Program-made: the position numbers and the translations under genes
Assembly (NCBI RefSeq): GCF_949987515.2
Contig: NC_082696.1
Coordinates: forward strand, 36,560,431 to 36,624,430
Source: Delphinus delphis
Lineage: Eukaryota > Chordata > Mammalia > Artiodactyla > Delphinidae
DNA length: 64,000 nt
Direction: 5' to 3'
Notes under the pieces: generated by a model
Database searches by the model: none
What the model saw: the letters and a program-made list of their open reading frames with translations, nothing else
What the model was told of the DNA's origin: nothing
Part shown: positions 1 through 10,989 of the stretch, piece after piece
Layout of the letters: each line of letters opens with the position of its first letter
How positions within the stretch are numbered: the stretch's first letter is position 1

Positions 1-1560
1 ATAACAAGAAAAAAACACAGTGAGAATACTAGAAAATTTATTTAAAATTTCACATCAATACTAGACTCAGCATTCCCTAACAGAACTCTAATCTTCAGAA
101 TACTTTTGCCTTCTTTTATTTTCCTTGTGAGAAAAATCTCATAAATAAGCAGTAGGTGCATATTAATAAATAAGGAAATCAAAGGACAATTTAAAAATTA
201 ATATTCTGCAAAATGCCAAATCAATAAGTAAAAGGTAATCTCTGAGTTGATGATTGAAAATTTGAGACTCTATATTCCAAGGTCTTTTTGGAATTTTTAA
301 ATTATGTGTAACTGAAGTATAGTTCTCATACATCATATTTTTATATATATGAAACGCCTTATAACATTAAAAGTAAAAGGAAGAACAAAAAATGCTTAGC
401 AAAAGCATGTTACCGTTTAAGTTTACCCTATTTTTAGAAAATCTTTTTACATAGTAATCCGTTCAGGACTCTCTCTTCCCATTAGTGGAGCATGTTGCTG
501 GACTACAAAGCCTGATTCAAACTAGAATATGAAAAACTTCCTCAAAATGTATTGGGTCACAAAATTATTTCCATTCCCTTTAAAACATGCAGATACTCCC
601 ATACTTCAGTCAATATATTTAGATAAAATATATTCTAGAGTGTCTATTTCTCTAATGAATACAAATCTGAAATGCACCAGGTTTCCCTAGAATATTTGAT
701 TAACATGAGGACCAAAATTTTCTTAGGAAATCAAGACAGAATAATATTTAAGGGTAAAGGAATCAATAGTTGTGTTTTTCAAAAAATAAGAAAACGTTTT
801 CTTTACAGCATTTACATTCATATAAAATGACAGCGAACAAATTGTAACTGTTGTCGGATACCTCTAATACCCACCCCTTGCATTTATACATTATGTGTTA
901 TATATAACACCTCATATATTATAACATTATGTGTTAGTGTTTCTGAAACTGGAATCCAGTACACAGTGATCATCACTATACTCGGAGTTTTTTTAAAACC
1001 CGGTTTTAAAGACAAAATTCCTTTTTGAGTGATTATCCATGTCTTACACCATTTAATAGAACATGTCTAGCTTCTAGATTCTTAAATAAATTAAAACACT
1101 GCTTTAAGATCAAGATAATGGTACAACATGGCAAGGTTTTGTACTACCAATTGCCAAGGGCTAAAGGGAAAGGAACAGAGATGTTAATGTAGAAAGTAAA
1201 TATTAAATGATGAAACCCCATTATATAACCAGGGTTTCTCAGTAGTCTGAATGGAGAAAGGCTTGAGAGAATTGAGTCATCACATGACCAATGGCAGACT
1301 AACAAGGATAACATTCATCTACACTGATTTAGTTTCAGGAAAAAAAAATATTCATTGCATTAAACTGATCTTGTAAATTTGTAGTTAAGTTACTGGTTGT
1401 GTAACTGTGTTGGGACCTATGTTAAAATTTGTTTCTGTTTTATAGCTGTAGAACTGCATGAGGGGAATACGTGTAAAGCATGTGGAAAGTATAACTGCGT
1501 GTTTATGTATATTATAACGTTAAGTCAACAGCAGGGAGTCCATGACAATTTTCTCCTTTC
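1..1560. other. AT-rich intronic DNA, no recognised gene
   Basis: No coding or strongly recognisable repeat signal. Small oddities are a perfect 9-bp inverted repeat at 992-1010 and a 13-bp direct repeat (acattatgtgtta at 888-900 and 924-936) around a short AT palindrome. Confidence 0.5.
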
Positions 1561-1584
1561 AAGGTGGTCTGAGTATTTCTCAAT

Positions 1585-1735
1585 TTTAAGAAATACTGCT
1601 GCATACTTTCCTAAGCAGTCTTTATCATTTCATCTGATCCTCAGAGCAGCCCTGCAGGGCTTATCTCAACATTTTCAAGATTAGGCAAATGCGGCACAGT
1701 TGGCTTACCTGTCCTGCCTGCAGTTATACTTTCGG
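1585..1735 (-). repeat. MIR SINE fragment
   Basis: The stretch 'tcatctgatcctcagagcag' followed by a 'gattaggcaaatgcggcaca' tract matches the reversed MIR core (atttaatcctcacaac, then gaggaaactgaggcaca). It is heavily diverged. Confidence 0.5.
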
Positions 1736-2339
1736 CTTTGGCTAAGTACAGTGCTTTCTCCATAATACCACAAACATATCAGTGAGTGTGAACTACAATT
1801 TTAAACCTTGGGAGGAAAAAAAAAGTTTGTATTTGCTATTTTTCTAAGAGAAGTGGGAGAGATGAAAGAAGAGATACACTTATAGGTATTCACAAGGCAG
1901 AAAGCATCCAGTGAAACCGAAGAAGAGCTCTGCTGGGCCTGTCAGCTGAGGAAGCAATGAATCCCTGCCAGCGCCAAGCACCAACTTCCCTGTGCACCTG
2001 CGGTTAGCCACTGATATCACGAGCAGGCTAAAAATGGAATGGCGTTTCTACAAGAGGAAATTTAAAATAAAATATCCCAAGACCAACCACTCTCAGGACT
2101 CGACTAGGAGACTCAGAACCAGAGCTAATAGGAGCTAGCAGGCCCTGCTTGCCCTCATCGTCCTATGCGCTGTGTTTTTCCTTGTTCATTCATCAGAGGA
2201 TCCAAGTCACCCTGAAACAGGAAGGTGTGTTTGATGTCAAATTCTGCTATACACCAACTGCAGGTTCTAGACCATAGGTAAAGGTGTAAGAAGACATGTT
2301 TACACTTGAAAACAAAAAGTGGCAGCAAAAAGCACTTTT
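1736..2339. other. Intronic DNA, nothing recognised
   Basis: Moderate GC and no repeat family I can name. Short open frames show no domain or codon pattern. Confidence 0.4.
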
Positions 2340-3300
2340 GAAGGACTCAATTCAACATCTACTTATTTAGTGCCTACTATATGCAAGGCATTGTTCTTCA
2401 CCAAAATGAGAATATAGATTCCTTGTCAACTACAAGTTTATAATCTCATAGGCATTTATAATCTTATGTTGACAAATAATTACTATAAATTTGATAAGGG
2501 CTATGACCAATATAAACATAATATGTATGGAAAATGGTATTTAGAGAATTTAGAATTTTGAGATGTTGGGCAAACTGAAGATTTAGGTAAGCTAATGGAT
2601 TTACATGAGCATTTAGGAAACCTCCTGTCAAATGAGACTTCACTCCCCCTTGTCTATACCCCATGGCAGTTCTTTTCCTCAGCTCCTTTCCCCTGTTTCA
2701 GACTGAGGAAGAAAAGGCAGATGTAGGTGACACATAAGGTGTCATCCACAGAGTGGGATAACAAAGGTGCAAAGGGGAAAGTGACGCGCGAAAAACTGAG
2801 GTAATAGTCAGAGATGACCAAGATTTGAGGCTAAGCAACTAGGAGGATAGAGATGACAGTAACTGAGAAAGGAACATAGGAAGATGAAGTGGTGAATGTT
2901 CTGGAGAAAACATAAAAACTTTCTTTTTGGACATATTTAATTTGAGGTATGTCAGAAGCAATGTCTCTTAGGAGATGCCCCCAGCTCACAATCAGAAAAG
3001 GGACTCTGGAGCCTGCAGGAGAGATCAGGGTTAAACACAGAAATTCTGGAGTCACTCCTGCATAAGGGCAGCTGAAGGGATGGGAACAATGAGGTCAAAG
3101 GAGTACGTACAGGGTGGAAAAGTGTGAAGGCAGATCATGGAGAAATACACTAACTGAGAAGACAGGGTCCAGAGATGCCATCAAGGGCGAGACAGCAATA
3201 AAGCTAAAGGTAGAGAGAATGGAAAGACAGCAGGGACAGCAGTGTTCAGGGCTGTAGAGGGTGAACAGATAGAAGGCAGAGCATTACCTTGAAAACAATG
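2340..3300 (-). mobile_element. L2 LINE fragment, 3' end to the left
   Basis: It begins with a reversed L2 3' end ('tagtgcctactatatgcaag' resembles the complement of the terminal 'cacatagtaggcgctcaata'). It then continues through purine-rich antisense L2 sequence with landmarks such as the 'gatttgaggctaagcaac' block and a 'gatcatggag' tract. Old and full of indels. Confidence 0.6.
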
Positions 3301-4284
3301 TCAGGGTTTCTCATGTGCACTGGCTCCCTTCAAGGTCCTAGGAATGTACTCAAAGGGTCACGTTTTTGCAGAAATAAGGTATTTCAACTGCAACTGGTTA
3401 ACACCACTTTCTCCTTCCACTCTGACCTCTCCCCATCACTGGGTCAGCTATTGTTATTGCAGCTATGAGTGAACATTTTTCAGATCTGAGAATTTGAGTT
3501 GGTGATATAAGAAGTGAGAGTTTGGGGGGATATGTCGATGAGATTTACCGTCACTTTTGAGTATAGTTAACTAATTGGTAGGGCCCCAGGGTAGGAACAA
3601 CTTCCAGGAATGTCTTACTTCCTCCTGAAATGACTCACCTGGATCATGACATAAGGTACAAGAATTGTATCACACAGCGTCATGTCCTACAGAGCTCAGG
3701 GTGGGAAATACGCATGCCATGCAAGAGAAAACAGGTTTGAAATGTAGGGAGGCAGACATTTATCTGTAGAAAACTCCTTCTCATCATCAAACACAAAGTA
3801 TTTAAACAGGGATTTTATTCGCTATGCTTAGGTCAAAACGGAAGTTCTCTTCAATCAGTTTAACAATTAAAGACACATCATACTTTTTTTTTTATAGAAA
3901 TATGACATAGAATTTATCAGCATGCCTTTGTCTATAGGACACAAATTTGTAGGAGTGCTACAGGCAAGTTTGTATGAGAGACATGTTTCACGCATCCCAA
4001 CTATCAATACTAAAAACATATTACAGATGTATGAAGCAGTTAATACCATATTATATTTTAAAATTGTGTGACTTTGTAGTGTTTTTCAGCTTTCTAAATT
4101 TGTAATTTGTTTTGATTTTTCTAACCATTTTCTTTTGCACCTAATTTTATATCCACAATTTATGGTTCTTTGTCTTAAAGACTACACCCACATGGCATAA
4201 GCTTCAGAGTCCAAAAACCTAGGTCTACCCCTGATTACAGATCTTACTTTCAAGACAGCTGTATCAGTAGAATGGTGGGGGCAG
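3301..4284. other. Intronic DNA, nothing firmly recognised
   Basis: No gene. A weak MIR-like trace (about 4190-4270, 'cataagcttcagagtcc') is too diverged to call. Confidence 0.4.
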
Positions 4285-5540
4285 AACTCAGATTGCAATG
4301 GATTAAAGAGATTTAAAACTCTTCATAAAAAGATCATAAAAATAACAAAAGGAAAACCATGAACTGGGGAAAGATATTGGCAACACTCATAACTAACAAA
4401 GGATTAGTACTGTGAGTATAAAACGACAACTCCCATGAATCAATAAGGAAGAGACAAGTAACCCAAGAGACAAAGAGAAAAAATGTGCTAGACCTGAAAA
4501 GGCACTTCAAAGAAAACATGAATGAACCATAATGTAAAAAAAAAAAAATGTTCAACCTCATGCACACATTAAATTACGAGATTTTTTTTCATACCCACCA
4601 GATTGGTCAAACACTTAAAGTACTACAAAGTGCTCTTGAGGTTATGGAGCAACAAGGACTTTCATCAGTTGTGAGAGCAAGTATAAACTGGCACAATGAC
4701 TTTGGAAAACAATTTGGCAACACCAAGCCAAGCTAAAGATGCACATTCTTATGAAGCATCATACCTTCCTGGATATAAACCCTGGAGAAATTCCAGTACC
4801 TGTATGTTGTAATAGAAACAGTGAACAACAACATCAGAAACAATGCAAATGTTTATCAATAGTATAATGTCTGAGTAAATTGGGGTTTATTCATACAATG
4901 AACTACAAAACAGCAATGAGAATGAGCAAATTGCTGTCATGCACTTCAATATGGATGAATCTCAGGAATTTAACTTTGAATTTAAAAAGCATGGCATAAA
5001 AGAATATACAACAGGGGCTTCCCTGGCAGCGCAGTGGTTGAGAGTCTGCCTGCCAATGCAGGAGACACAGGTTCGAGCCCTGGTCTGGGAGGATCCCACA
5101 TGCCGCAGAGCAACTGGGGCCGTGAGCCACAACTACTGAGCCTGCGTGTCTGGAGCCTGTGCTCCGCAACAAGAGAGGCCGCGATAGCGAGAGGCCCGCG
5201 CACCGCGATGAAGAGTGGCCCCCGCTGGCCGCAACTGGAGAAAGCCCTCACACAGAAACGAAGACCCAACACAGCCATAAATAAATAATAAAAAAATAAA
5301 TTAATTAAAAATTGCAACCTCCCTTTAAAAAAAAAAGAATATACAACATATGTTTTCATTTATATAAAGGTGAAATTAGGCAAAAATAATCAATACTGTT
5401 TAGGGATACATATATTTGTGGTGAAAATATATTAATAAATGATTTAATAAAATCTGAGATATTAATTATCTCTCAAGGAAAGAGCACAGGAATGTTTTGG
5501 ATGGGTATCACGAGGCAATAAAACAATATTAACTTAAAAA
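4285..5540 (+). mobile_element. Old L1 (L1M-type) ORF2 3' fragment, split by a SINE
   Basis: The sequence follows the 3' half of L1 ORF2: a 'gaaagatattggcaacactc' block, 'aaaaggcacttcaaagaaa', 'atgttcaacctcatgc', a 'ggcaacaccaag' block, and 'aatatggatgaatctcagg'. Many indels and stops break the frame. The CHR SINE at 5014-5332 is inserted with a target-site duplication, so the L1 is the older layer. Confidence 0.75.
5014..5332 (+). mobile_element. CHR-type tRNA-derived SINE, long form
   Basis: It has the head 'gcttccctggcagcgcagtg', the box-B-like 'ggttcgagccc', the body 'gatcccacatgccgcagagc', and the long tail segment with 'cagaaacgaagacccaacac' before an A-rich (TAAA) tail. A perfect 16-bp target-site duplication flanks it at 4998-5013 and 5333-5348. 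A tRNA-related head and L1-mobilised insertion are known for this family. Confidence 0.93.
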
Positions 5541-5544
5541 ATTG

Positions 5545-6279
5545 TGTCAAGAAGATAAAGGTATAAATAACAAGTCCCAAACATCTCTCTATTCAGGGTT
5601 CTAAATACCATCAAGAATTAGCAGTAATCTTGTTTCAATTCTTTCTTAATGGATATATAAGTTTTCCATAGGTAATATTTGAGTACCTAGCATCACGGTT
5701 TTGCATAATACTAGCAGCCGGGATTTACAAATGATATTTTATACACCTATACCATCAGAAATTCTTGTACTATATCCTTGACTATCTCAGTGCTCTCTCA
5801 GACAGTGAGCTCCAAATCCCTGAGGCTGTCAATAGTCAGCCACAGAGCTATAAAATTCAGAGTCAAGTAGAAGATGTAAATTTTCAAGGATAATTCTTAC
5901 TCCTAAAAAGATGAAAGCATACTTAGAAATATAATGCCACACAACTGCCTACTGTAGCACTGTGAGCACTGAAGGAAACACAGGGCAGCTCAGGATACAT
6001 TAGTTTCAAAATACATTTAAAAGTTGGTTGTAGAAATTTTTGTTACCTACTTAAAGTCATGCTAGTAACTATCTTCTTTCTCCAAATTGGAAGCAGCAAT
6101 TGCAACTGAGGGAGGTTTGGAGTCAGAAGTCTGGGTAATCTTGGTTATTTCACTTACAAGCTTGTGAACTACGGCACTTATGAGGCAATTGGAAATTTTA
6201 ACACTGACTAGATATATGGTGATATTAAGAAATTATTGTTAATTGTTTAGGTGCAATAATATATTCTGGTTATGTTTAA
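5545..6279. other. Intronic DNA, nothing recognised
   Basis: AT-rich, with no gene or repeat family named with confidence. Confidence 0.4.
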
Positions 6280-6500
6280 AAGAAAGTCTTTATAGAGATA
6301 CATACTGAGGTATTTGAAGATGAAATTATGTCAGGAATTTGCTTCAAAATAATAAAGAGAAGGGAAATTAGTGAGAATAAAGATGGAACAAAATTGGTCA
6401 CAGGTCACTGACTATTGGTAGTTCCGTGATGGGCATGAGGGGATTACACTACTCTGTCCATTATTTTATGTTTGAATTTTTCCATAATAAAAAGATGCAT
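6280..6500 (+). mobile_element. Old L1 (L1M-type) 3' UTR end
   Basis: It matches the end of ancient L1s: 'tttgcttcaaaataataaag', a 'gatgggcatgaggggattac' block and the terminal 'tttgaatttttccataataa' before AAAAG. Possibly the 3' end of the element at 4285-5540, though unrelated-looking DNA lies between. Confidence 0.75.
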
Positions 6501-6639
6501 ACACATATTTATAACACACACATATCCCTTACATACTTTTTTCTCTAGGCTAACACTTAAAAATTACCATTTCTTCTAGCCTCACTTTTTCCTCCTCCTC
6601 CCATGATGATCCCCTCCCCTTCTCCAACCTTTACACTCA

Positions 6640-7185
6640 AGGAGAGCAATTCATTTTCTAAAATGTAAAGCATTGTTGCTTCAATGACTCCTCACTGCCT
6701 GCAGGATAAAGGCCCAAATTCCCTGCCCTTGATTACAGATGCAGAGCTTTGTGACTGAGTCCTCTTCACGGATCAATTGTGTCTTCTGCTTCTACTAAAG
6801 TCACTTCGATTCAATGGAAGAGCTATGTTTTTGCAGTCGTGGTTCTCTCAGGCCTGGAAACTCTTCAGTAGCCCCTTCCACATCTGGCTAATTCCTTCTT
6901 ACCCTCAGATCTCACCTGAAGCCTGACTGGGTTCTTAATAAAACCCTTCCTAACAAATAGCCTACCTATCCCTCCTGTGTGCTGTCCCAGCACCTGCACC
7001 CACCTCTAATGTAGCAACTACTACACTGCAAGACAAGGGCTTTTACTTATATGCCTATCTGTCTAGTCTGTAATTCCTTGACTTAAAAACATCGTATGTT
7101 TGCTTTGCGTCCCCAGGACCTGGAATAGTACGTGTAGTATCTAGAAAGCACTCAGTGAATATTTGTGCAATTAGGGAATAATCTT
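6640..7185 (+). mobile_element. L2 LINE 3' fragment
   Basis: L2 landmarks appear in order: 'ttgcttcaatgactcctcac', 'tctcacctgaagcctgactg', 'cttcctaacaaatagcctac', a 'gtctgtaattccttg' tract, and the 3' end with 'agcactcagtgaatatttgt'. Confidence 0.75.
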
Positions 7186-7284
7186 ATTCTCTCATAGTTC
7201 CTTAGCCTTTTCATCAAAAAAAAAAAAAGGAGAGCTAAGCAAATAGTGGTCAAGATGGGCTAAGGATAATAGTTTTAATTATAA

Positions 7285-7385
7285 CAATAGAAAGGTGGGA
7301 GAGAAGAGCTAATATGTATTAGTGCTTACTACCTGCCAGTTATTGTTCTAAGCATTCTATTTATATTAATTCATTTAACCAGAAA
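7285..7385 (-). repeat. MIR SINE fragment
   Basis: 'ctgccagttattgttctaag' and 'tatattaattcatttaacc' are the reversed MIR 3' region (ccaggcactgttctaagc, then attatctcatttaatcc). Confidence 0.65.
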
Positions 7386-7535
7386 ACCCAAGCCTCTTGT
7401 TAAAAATTCAGATTCCTGGGACCATCCCAGAATTACTGAATCAGAATTCCTTAGGGGCTGGACTCAGGAATCTATTTTTAATAGGTGCCTCATACATTTC
7501 TGATGTTAAGTCAGCTTTAGGAATAACTAGCAGTA
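7385..7535 (+). mobile_element. MER5-like hAT MITE
   Basis: 'gttaaaaattcagattcctg', then 'attactgaatcagaattcct', then 'ggaatctatttttaa' follow the MER5A/B order (aaatgcagattc, actgaatcagaatc, gaatctgcatttt). Non-autonomous and diverged. Confidence 0.6.
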
Positions 7536-7539
7536 CAGA

Positions 7540-8404
7540 GCCAAAGAAAGTTCATATGATAGCATGTACACTTTTCATTTTGAAGTTCACTGTTACATAA
7601 TATTTATTATTCCATGATATTCTATAAATTTGTGAATAATCCTAGTGTAGGCAGAGTCAATGACATTGGTTTCTCAGCCTGTAAAATGGACAAATATTCT
7701 GTTAAATTGGAGAATTTAAGAGGCTTCACAGCAGTGTCTTTTTCTGATCTCTAATTATGACATCATCAAGGAAACAAATTGTTTTAGGTAAGTGATGGCT
7801 GGTCGTTTAGCAAGTAAGGATAAGATTAATAAACTTCCAATTGCTTTAAAGTTAGAATTTGACAACAAATTATATTATAACAAAGAATAATATCCTGCTG
7901 AATAATTTACAAAGACTTGGAATAGAAATCCCGTGTTTTATCCTTCAAAAGTTAATTTCCAACTTCCTAAAACCAAATACAAATTCTGAACAAAAACCAT
8001 GCCAATTTCAACGAGAAAATTCTTCTCTCCTCCTACTATTCTAAACTTTCATTATTTTGCTCTAGGAATCAGCAAACTGGCCATTACTTTACATCTACAC
8101 ACCATTAGAAATATAAAGCAGCACAAAGCATCCTATGGCAAGTCCATTCTTAAAATGAATATTCTACAGCTTCTCAGTTTCTTGCTTGTTCCTGCTTGAC
8201 TATGTATTATTTATGAAGCTTTCATCTGAGAACAGGGAACACATTTTAATATATGTAGCTGTCTGTGAGACCAGTATTTAAGATACCAGCTCGTTTTATT
8301 TAAGAAACATCCTAATTACAAAAGTACACCTTTGTGATAATAATAAGTGTTCTACTAAAATAATATTAAAAGGAAGTATTTCTTCACATGTAGAGGGTAC
8401 TCTC
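7540..8404. other. AT-rich intronic DNA, nothing recognised
   Basis: No coding signal. Short open frames at 7859-8199 look random in composition. Confidence 0.4.
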
Positions 8405-8555
8405 TAGCCTTACTACTGAATATGTGATGTTCCACACCAGCAGCACTGGCGTTCCCTTGGAGTTTGGTAGAAATGCAGAACTTGAGCCCCATCCCAGACC
8501 TACTGAATCAGAATCTGCAATGTTAACAAGATGCCCTGGGCCTTGAAAGTGTTGT
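8405..8555 (+). mobile_element. MER5-like hAT MITE
   Basis: 'ccagcagcactggcg', 'tggtagaaatgcagaacttg', 'ccagacctactgaatcagaa' and 'tgttaacaagatgccctggg' match the MER5A consensus order well. Confidence 0.75.
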
Positions 8556-8639
8556 TTTATAGTTTTCATAAATCATTTGAGTCCCCTGAGTTCCATCTCA
8601 ATTCTGGCAACCTGTGTGGCCTTGGAGGAACCCACCTGA

Positions 8640-8840
8640 CTCTGAGCTGTGCTATCCAATAGAGCTTTCTGTGAACTTTCTGTGATGATGGAAATGTTCT
8701 ATCCCTGGGCTGTCAAACACAGTAGCCACTGGTCACACGAGCACTTGAAATGTTGCTATTGAGACTGAGGAACTGAATCTTCAATTTTATTTAATTTTCA
8801 ATTTATATTTAAATAGTGCCATGTAGCTATTAGTACAAAT
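8640..8840 (+). repeat. DNA-transposon-like mammalian MITE (family not named)
   Basis: The recurring mammalian sequence 'tgatgatggaaatgttctat', 'agtagccactggtcaca', 'gcacttgaaatgttgctatt' and 'tgaggaactgaatcttcaat' is present in its usual order. I recognise it as a dispersed non-autonomous element but do not name the family. Confidence 0.55.
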
Positions 8841-8939
8841 CTAGAAAGTACCGATAGTATAAAATCCCTTCCAGCTCTAACTTCTTACAAACTAGATCCA
8901 GAAAAATGATTTACAAAATCATATTCAGGACTGTATTTA

Positions 8940-10600
8940 AAACAAATATCTGTTGAGTTCCTACTATGTGTCAAGCACTCAGGCTTCATTAATGAACAAA
9001 TGGAACAAAATCCTTGTCCTCATGGCTTACAACCTTGCAGGGAGAGAAAGACAATAAAATAAATACAATAAATAAAATGTAACATTATTAGAAGATAATA
9101 AGGCTATGGGAAATAGAGGAGAAAAGAAAGGATGAAGAATGGTGGTGCAGGAATGAGAGCTGGTAGCATTTCATGAGGTGCTTGCAGAGAGGAGGCCACC
9201 AGGAGAAGCTGACATTGGAGCACAGCCTGGAAGCAGACAGGAGTTAAACATGTAAATATCAGGAGGAAGAATGCACCCATAGAGAGTAAGAAGCTACTGC
9301 AAAGGTCACAATGTGAGTAAGGGCCTGATGTGAATGAGAAACAGTAAAGAGTCTCCGGAAGCTGGACCTGAGTGAGCCATGGCAGGAGTAATGGGAGATG
9401 GATCAGAGAGGAAACAGCAGGGAGGAGAGGGTCATGGGTCATGCAGGGGCTTCAGGCGACTATAAGTCTTTTAACTTTTATTCTGAGGAGCCACTATAAA
9501 AGAGTAATGTGTCAGATCACAGTTTTTAAAACGCTCTCTCTGGCTTCATTCTTGAGATCATTCCACAAAGGCTCCAGGGCAGAAGCAGGAGGAATAGTTA
9601 GGCTATTATTGCTGGATTCCTGGTCAGAAATGATAGTGGCTTGGTTCACAGCAGTAGCAGGAGAAATGGTGAGAAATGGCTGGATTCTGGATATATTTTA
9701 AAGGTAGAACTAACAATAGTGCATGAAAATTAAGAATGTAGTATGATAGAAAGAGAAGAGTCAAAGTTGTTTCCAAAGTTTTTGTCTAAACAACTGGAAG
9801 AATGGAATGGCCATCAACTGAGATGGGAAAAACTATGGGTGGAACACATTTAGAGGGAAATATAAAGAGTGGAGTATTTGACATGCCTATTATACATCCA
9901 AGTAGAGAAGTATTACGCAGAAGGATAAACCAGTCTGGATTTCAATGGAACAGCCAGAGCAGGTGATATAAATTAGAGAATCCATGGTATGTAGAGAATA
10001 TTTGCTAGAAATTGAATAAGATGACAAGAGCAGTGAACATAAACAGAGAAGAGAAGAGGACCAAGGCCGTTCAGAGTTAAAACAAAAGTTAAGAAGTAAC
10101 TCAAAAAAGGAGGAATTAAGAAAGAATCATACAAGAAATATCCAGAGTAGAAAGGAAAAAAATCAAGAGACCATGGTGTCCTTGAAGTAAAGTGAAGAAA
10201 GTGTTTCAAAAGGGAGTGATCGATTATGTCAAATACTGTTAAGAAATTAAGTAATGTGAGAGTGAAAAAATTACCGTTAGATGAAGCAATATCAAGGCCA
10301 ATGGTGACCTTTATAAGAACAGTTATAATGAAGAGGTAGAGGGAAAGCTTGACTGAAGTGTGTTCAAGAGACAATGAAAAGAAAGGAAATAAGAAATGGG
10401 GAATATAGACAACTTTTGCAAAGAACTGGACTGTAAGGAGAGTGGAGGAAAGGAATGCTAACTACAATGGAAAATGGGGCCATATGAGGGTTTTTGTATT
10501 TATTTTGTTGTTGTTGTTGTTTTTAAAGAAAAGAGCAATAACAGAGAGTTTGTATGCTGATGAGAAAGATCCAGGAAGGGGAAAAATCAATGATGTGGGA
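8940..10600 (-). mobile_element. L2 LINE, long reversed copy reaching into the reverse transcriptase
   Basis: The left end is the reversed L2 tail ('ttcctactatgtgtcaagca'). Moving right come antisense 3' regions and then the antisense RT region ('aaagtgtttcaaaagggagt'), up to the boundary with the hAT element at 10601. The CDS strand is minus. It is the longest L2 in the window. Confidence 0.85.
9973..10374 (-). pseudogene. L2 reverse transcriptase remnant
   Basis: A 133-codon open stretch on the minus strand keeps recognisable L2 RT spacing: a VTIGLDIASSNG-type block, then 'VFDIIDHSLL', the counterpart of the L2 motif-A region (usually AAFDTVDHSLL), then 'LNGLGPLLFSVY', the counterpart of the 'QGSVLGPLLF' motif B. 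The motif-A catalytic aspartate position reads Asn and the Gln-Gly of motif B is lost, so it is dead. It survives as an open frame by chance. Confidence 0.7.
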
Positions 10601-10989
10601 CAGTGTTCAGCTAACTATTTGACACGTGGGCCAAATCTGGCCCATTGACTATTTTTACAGCCCATGAGCTGAGTGATTTCTACATTTCTAAATGTTTGAA
10701 AAGAAAAATCCAAAGAAGAATAATATTTCATGAAATAAGAAAGTCACTTCAAATTCAAATTTCATTGTCTACAAATAAAGCTTTATTGGAACACAGCCAT
10801 GCTCATCATTTACGCATTGTGTATGACTGCTTTTGCTCATTATGGCTGAGTTGAGTTGTTGTGATAAGGGATTATATGTGACATTTTCATTGATTCCCAC
10901 TGTTGCACAGAGCTCGATGAATCACAATGATAGTTACTGTTATAACTTAACAGTATTTCAAGTGTCATATATATCGCCATACCGTGCAC

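Noticed and set aside
5034..5110. tRNA-like box A/B in the SINEs as possible tRNA genes
   Set aside because: The head is tRNA-derived but lacks a complete cloverleaf and is embedded in a SINE body with target duplications.
5014..5348. Open frames of 60-125 codons over the SINE copies (here and at 13071, 19653, 24133, 40343, 49052, 59446)
   Set aside because: The same peptides recur in every SINE copy on either strand; they are by-products of a GC-rich non-coding repeat.
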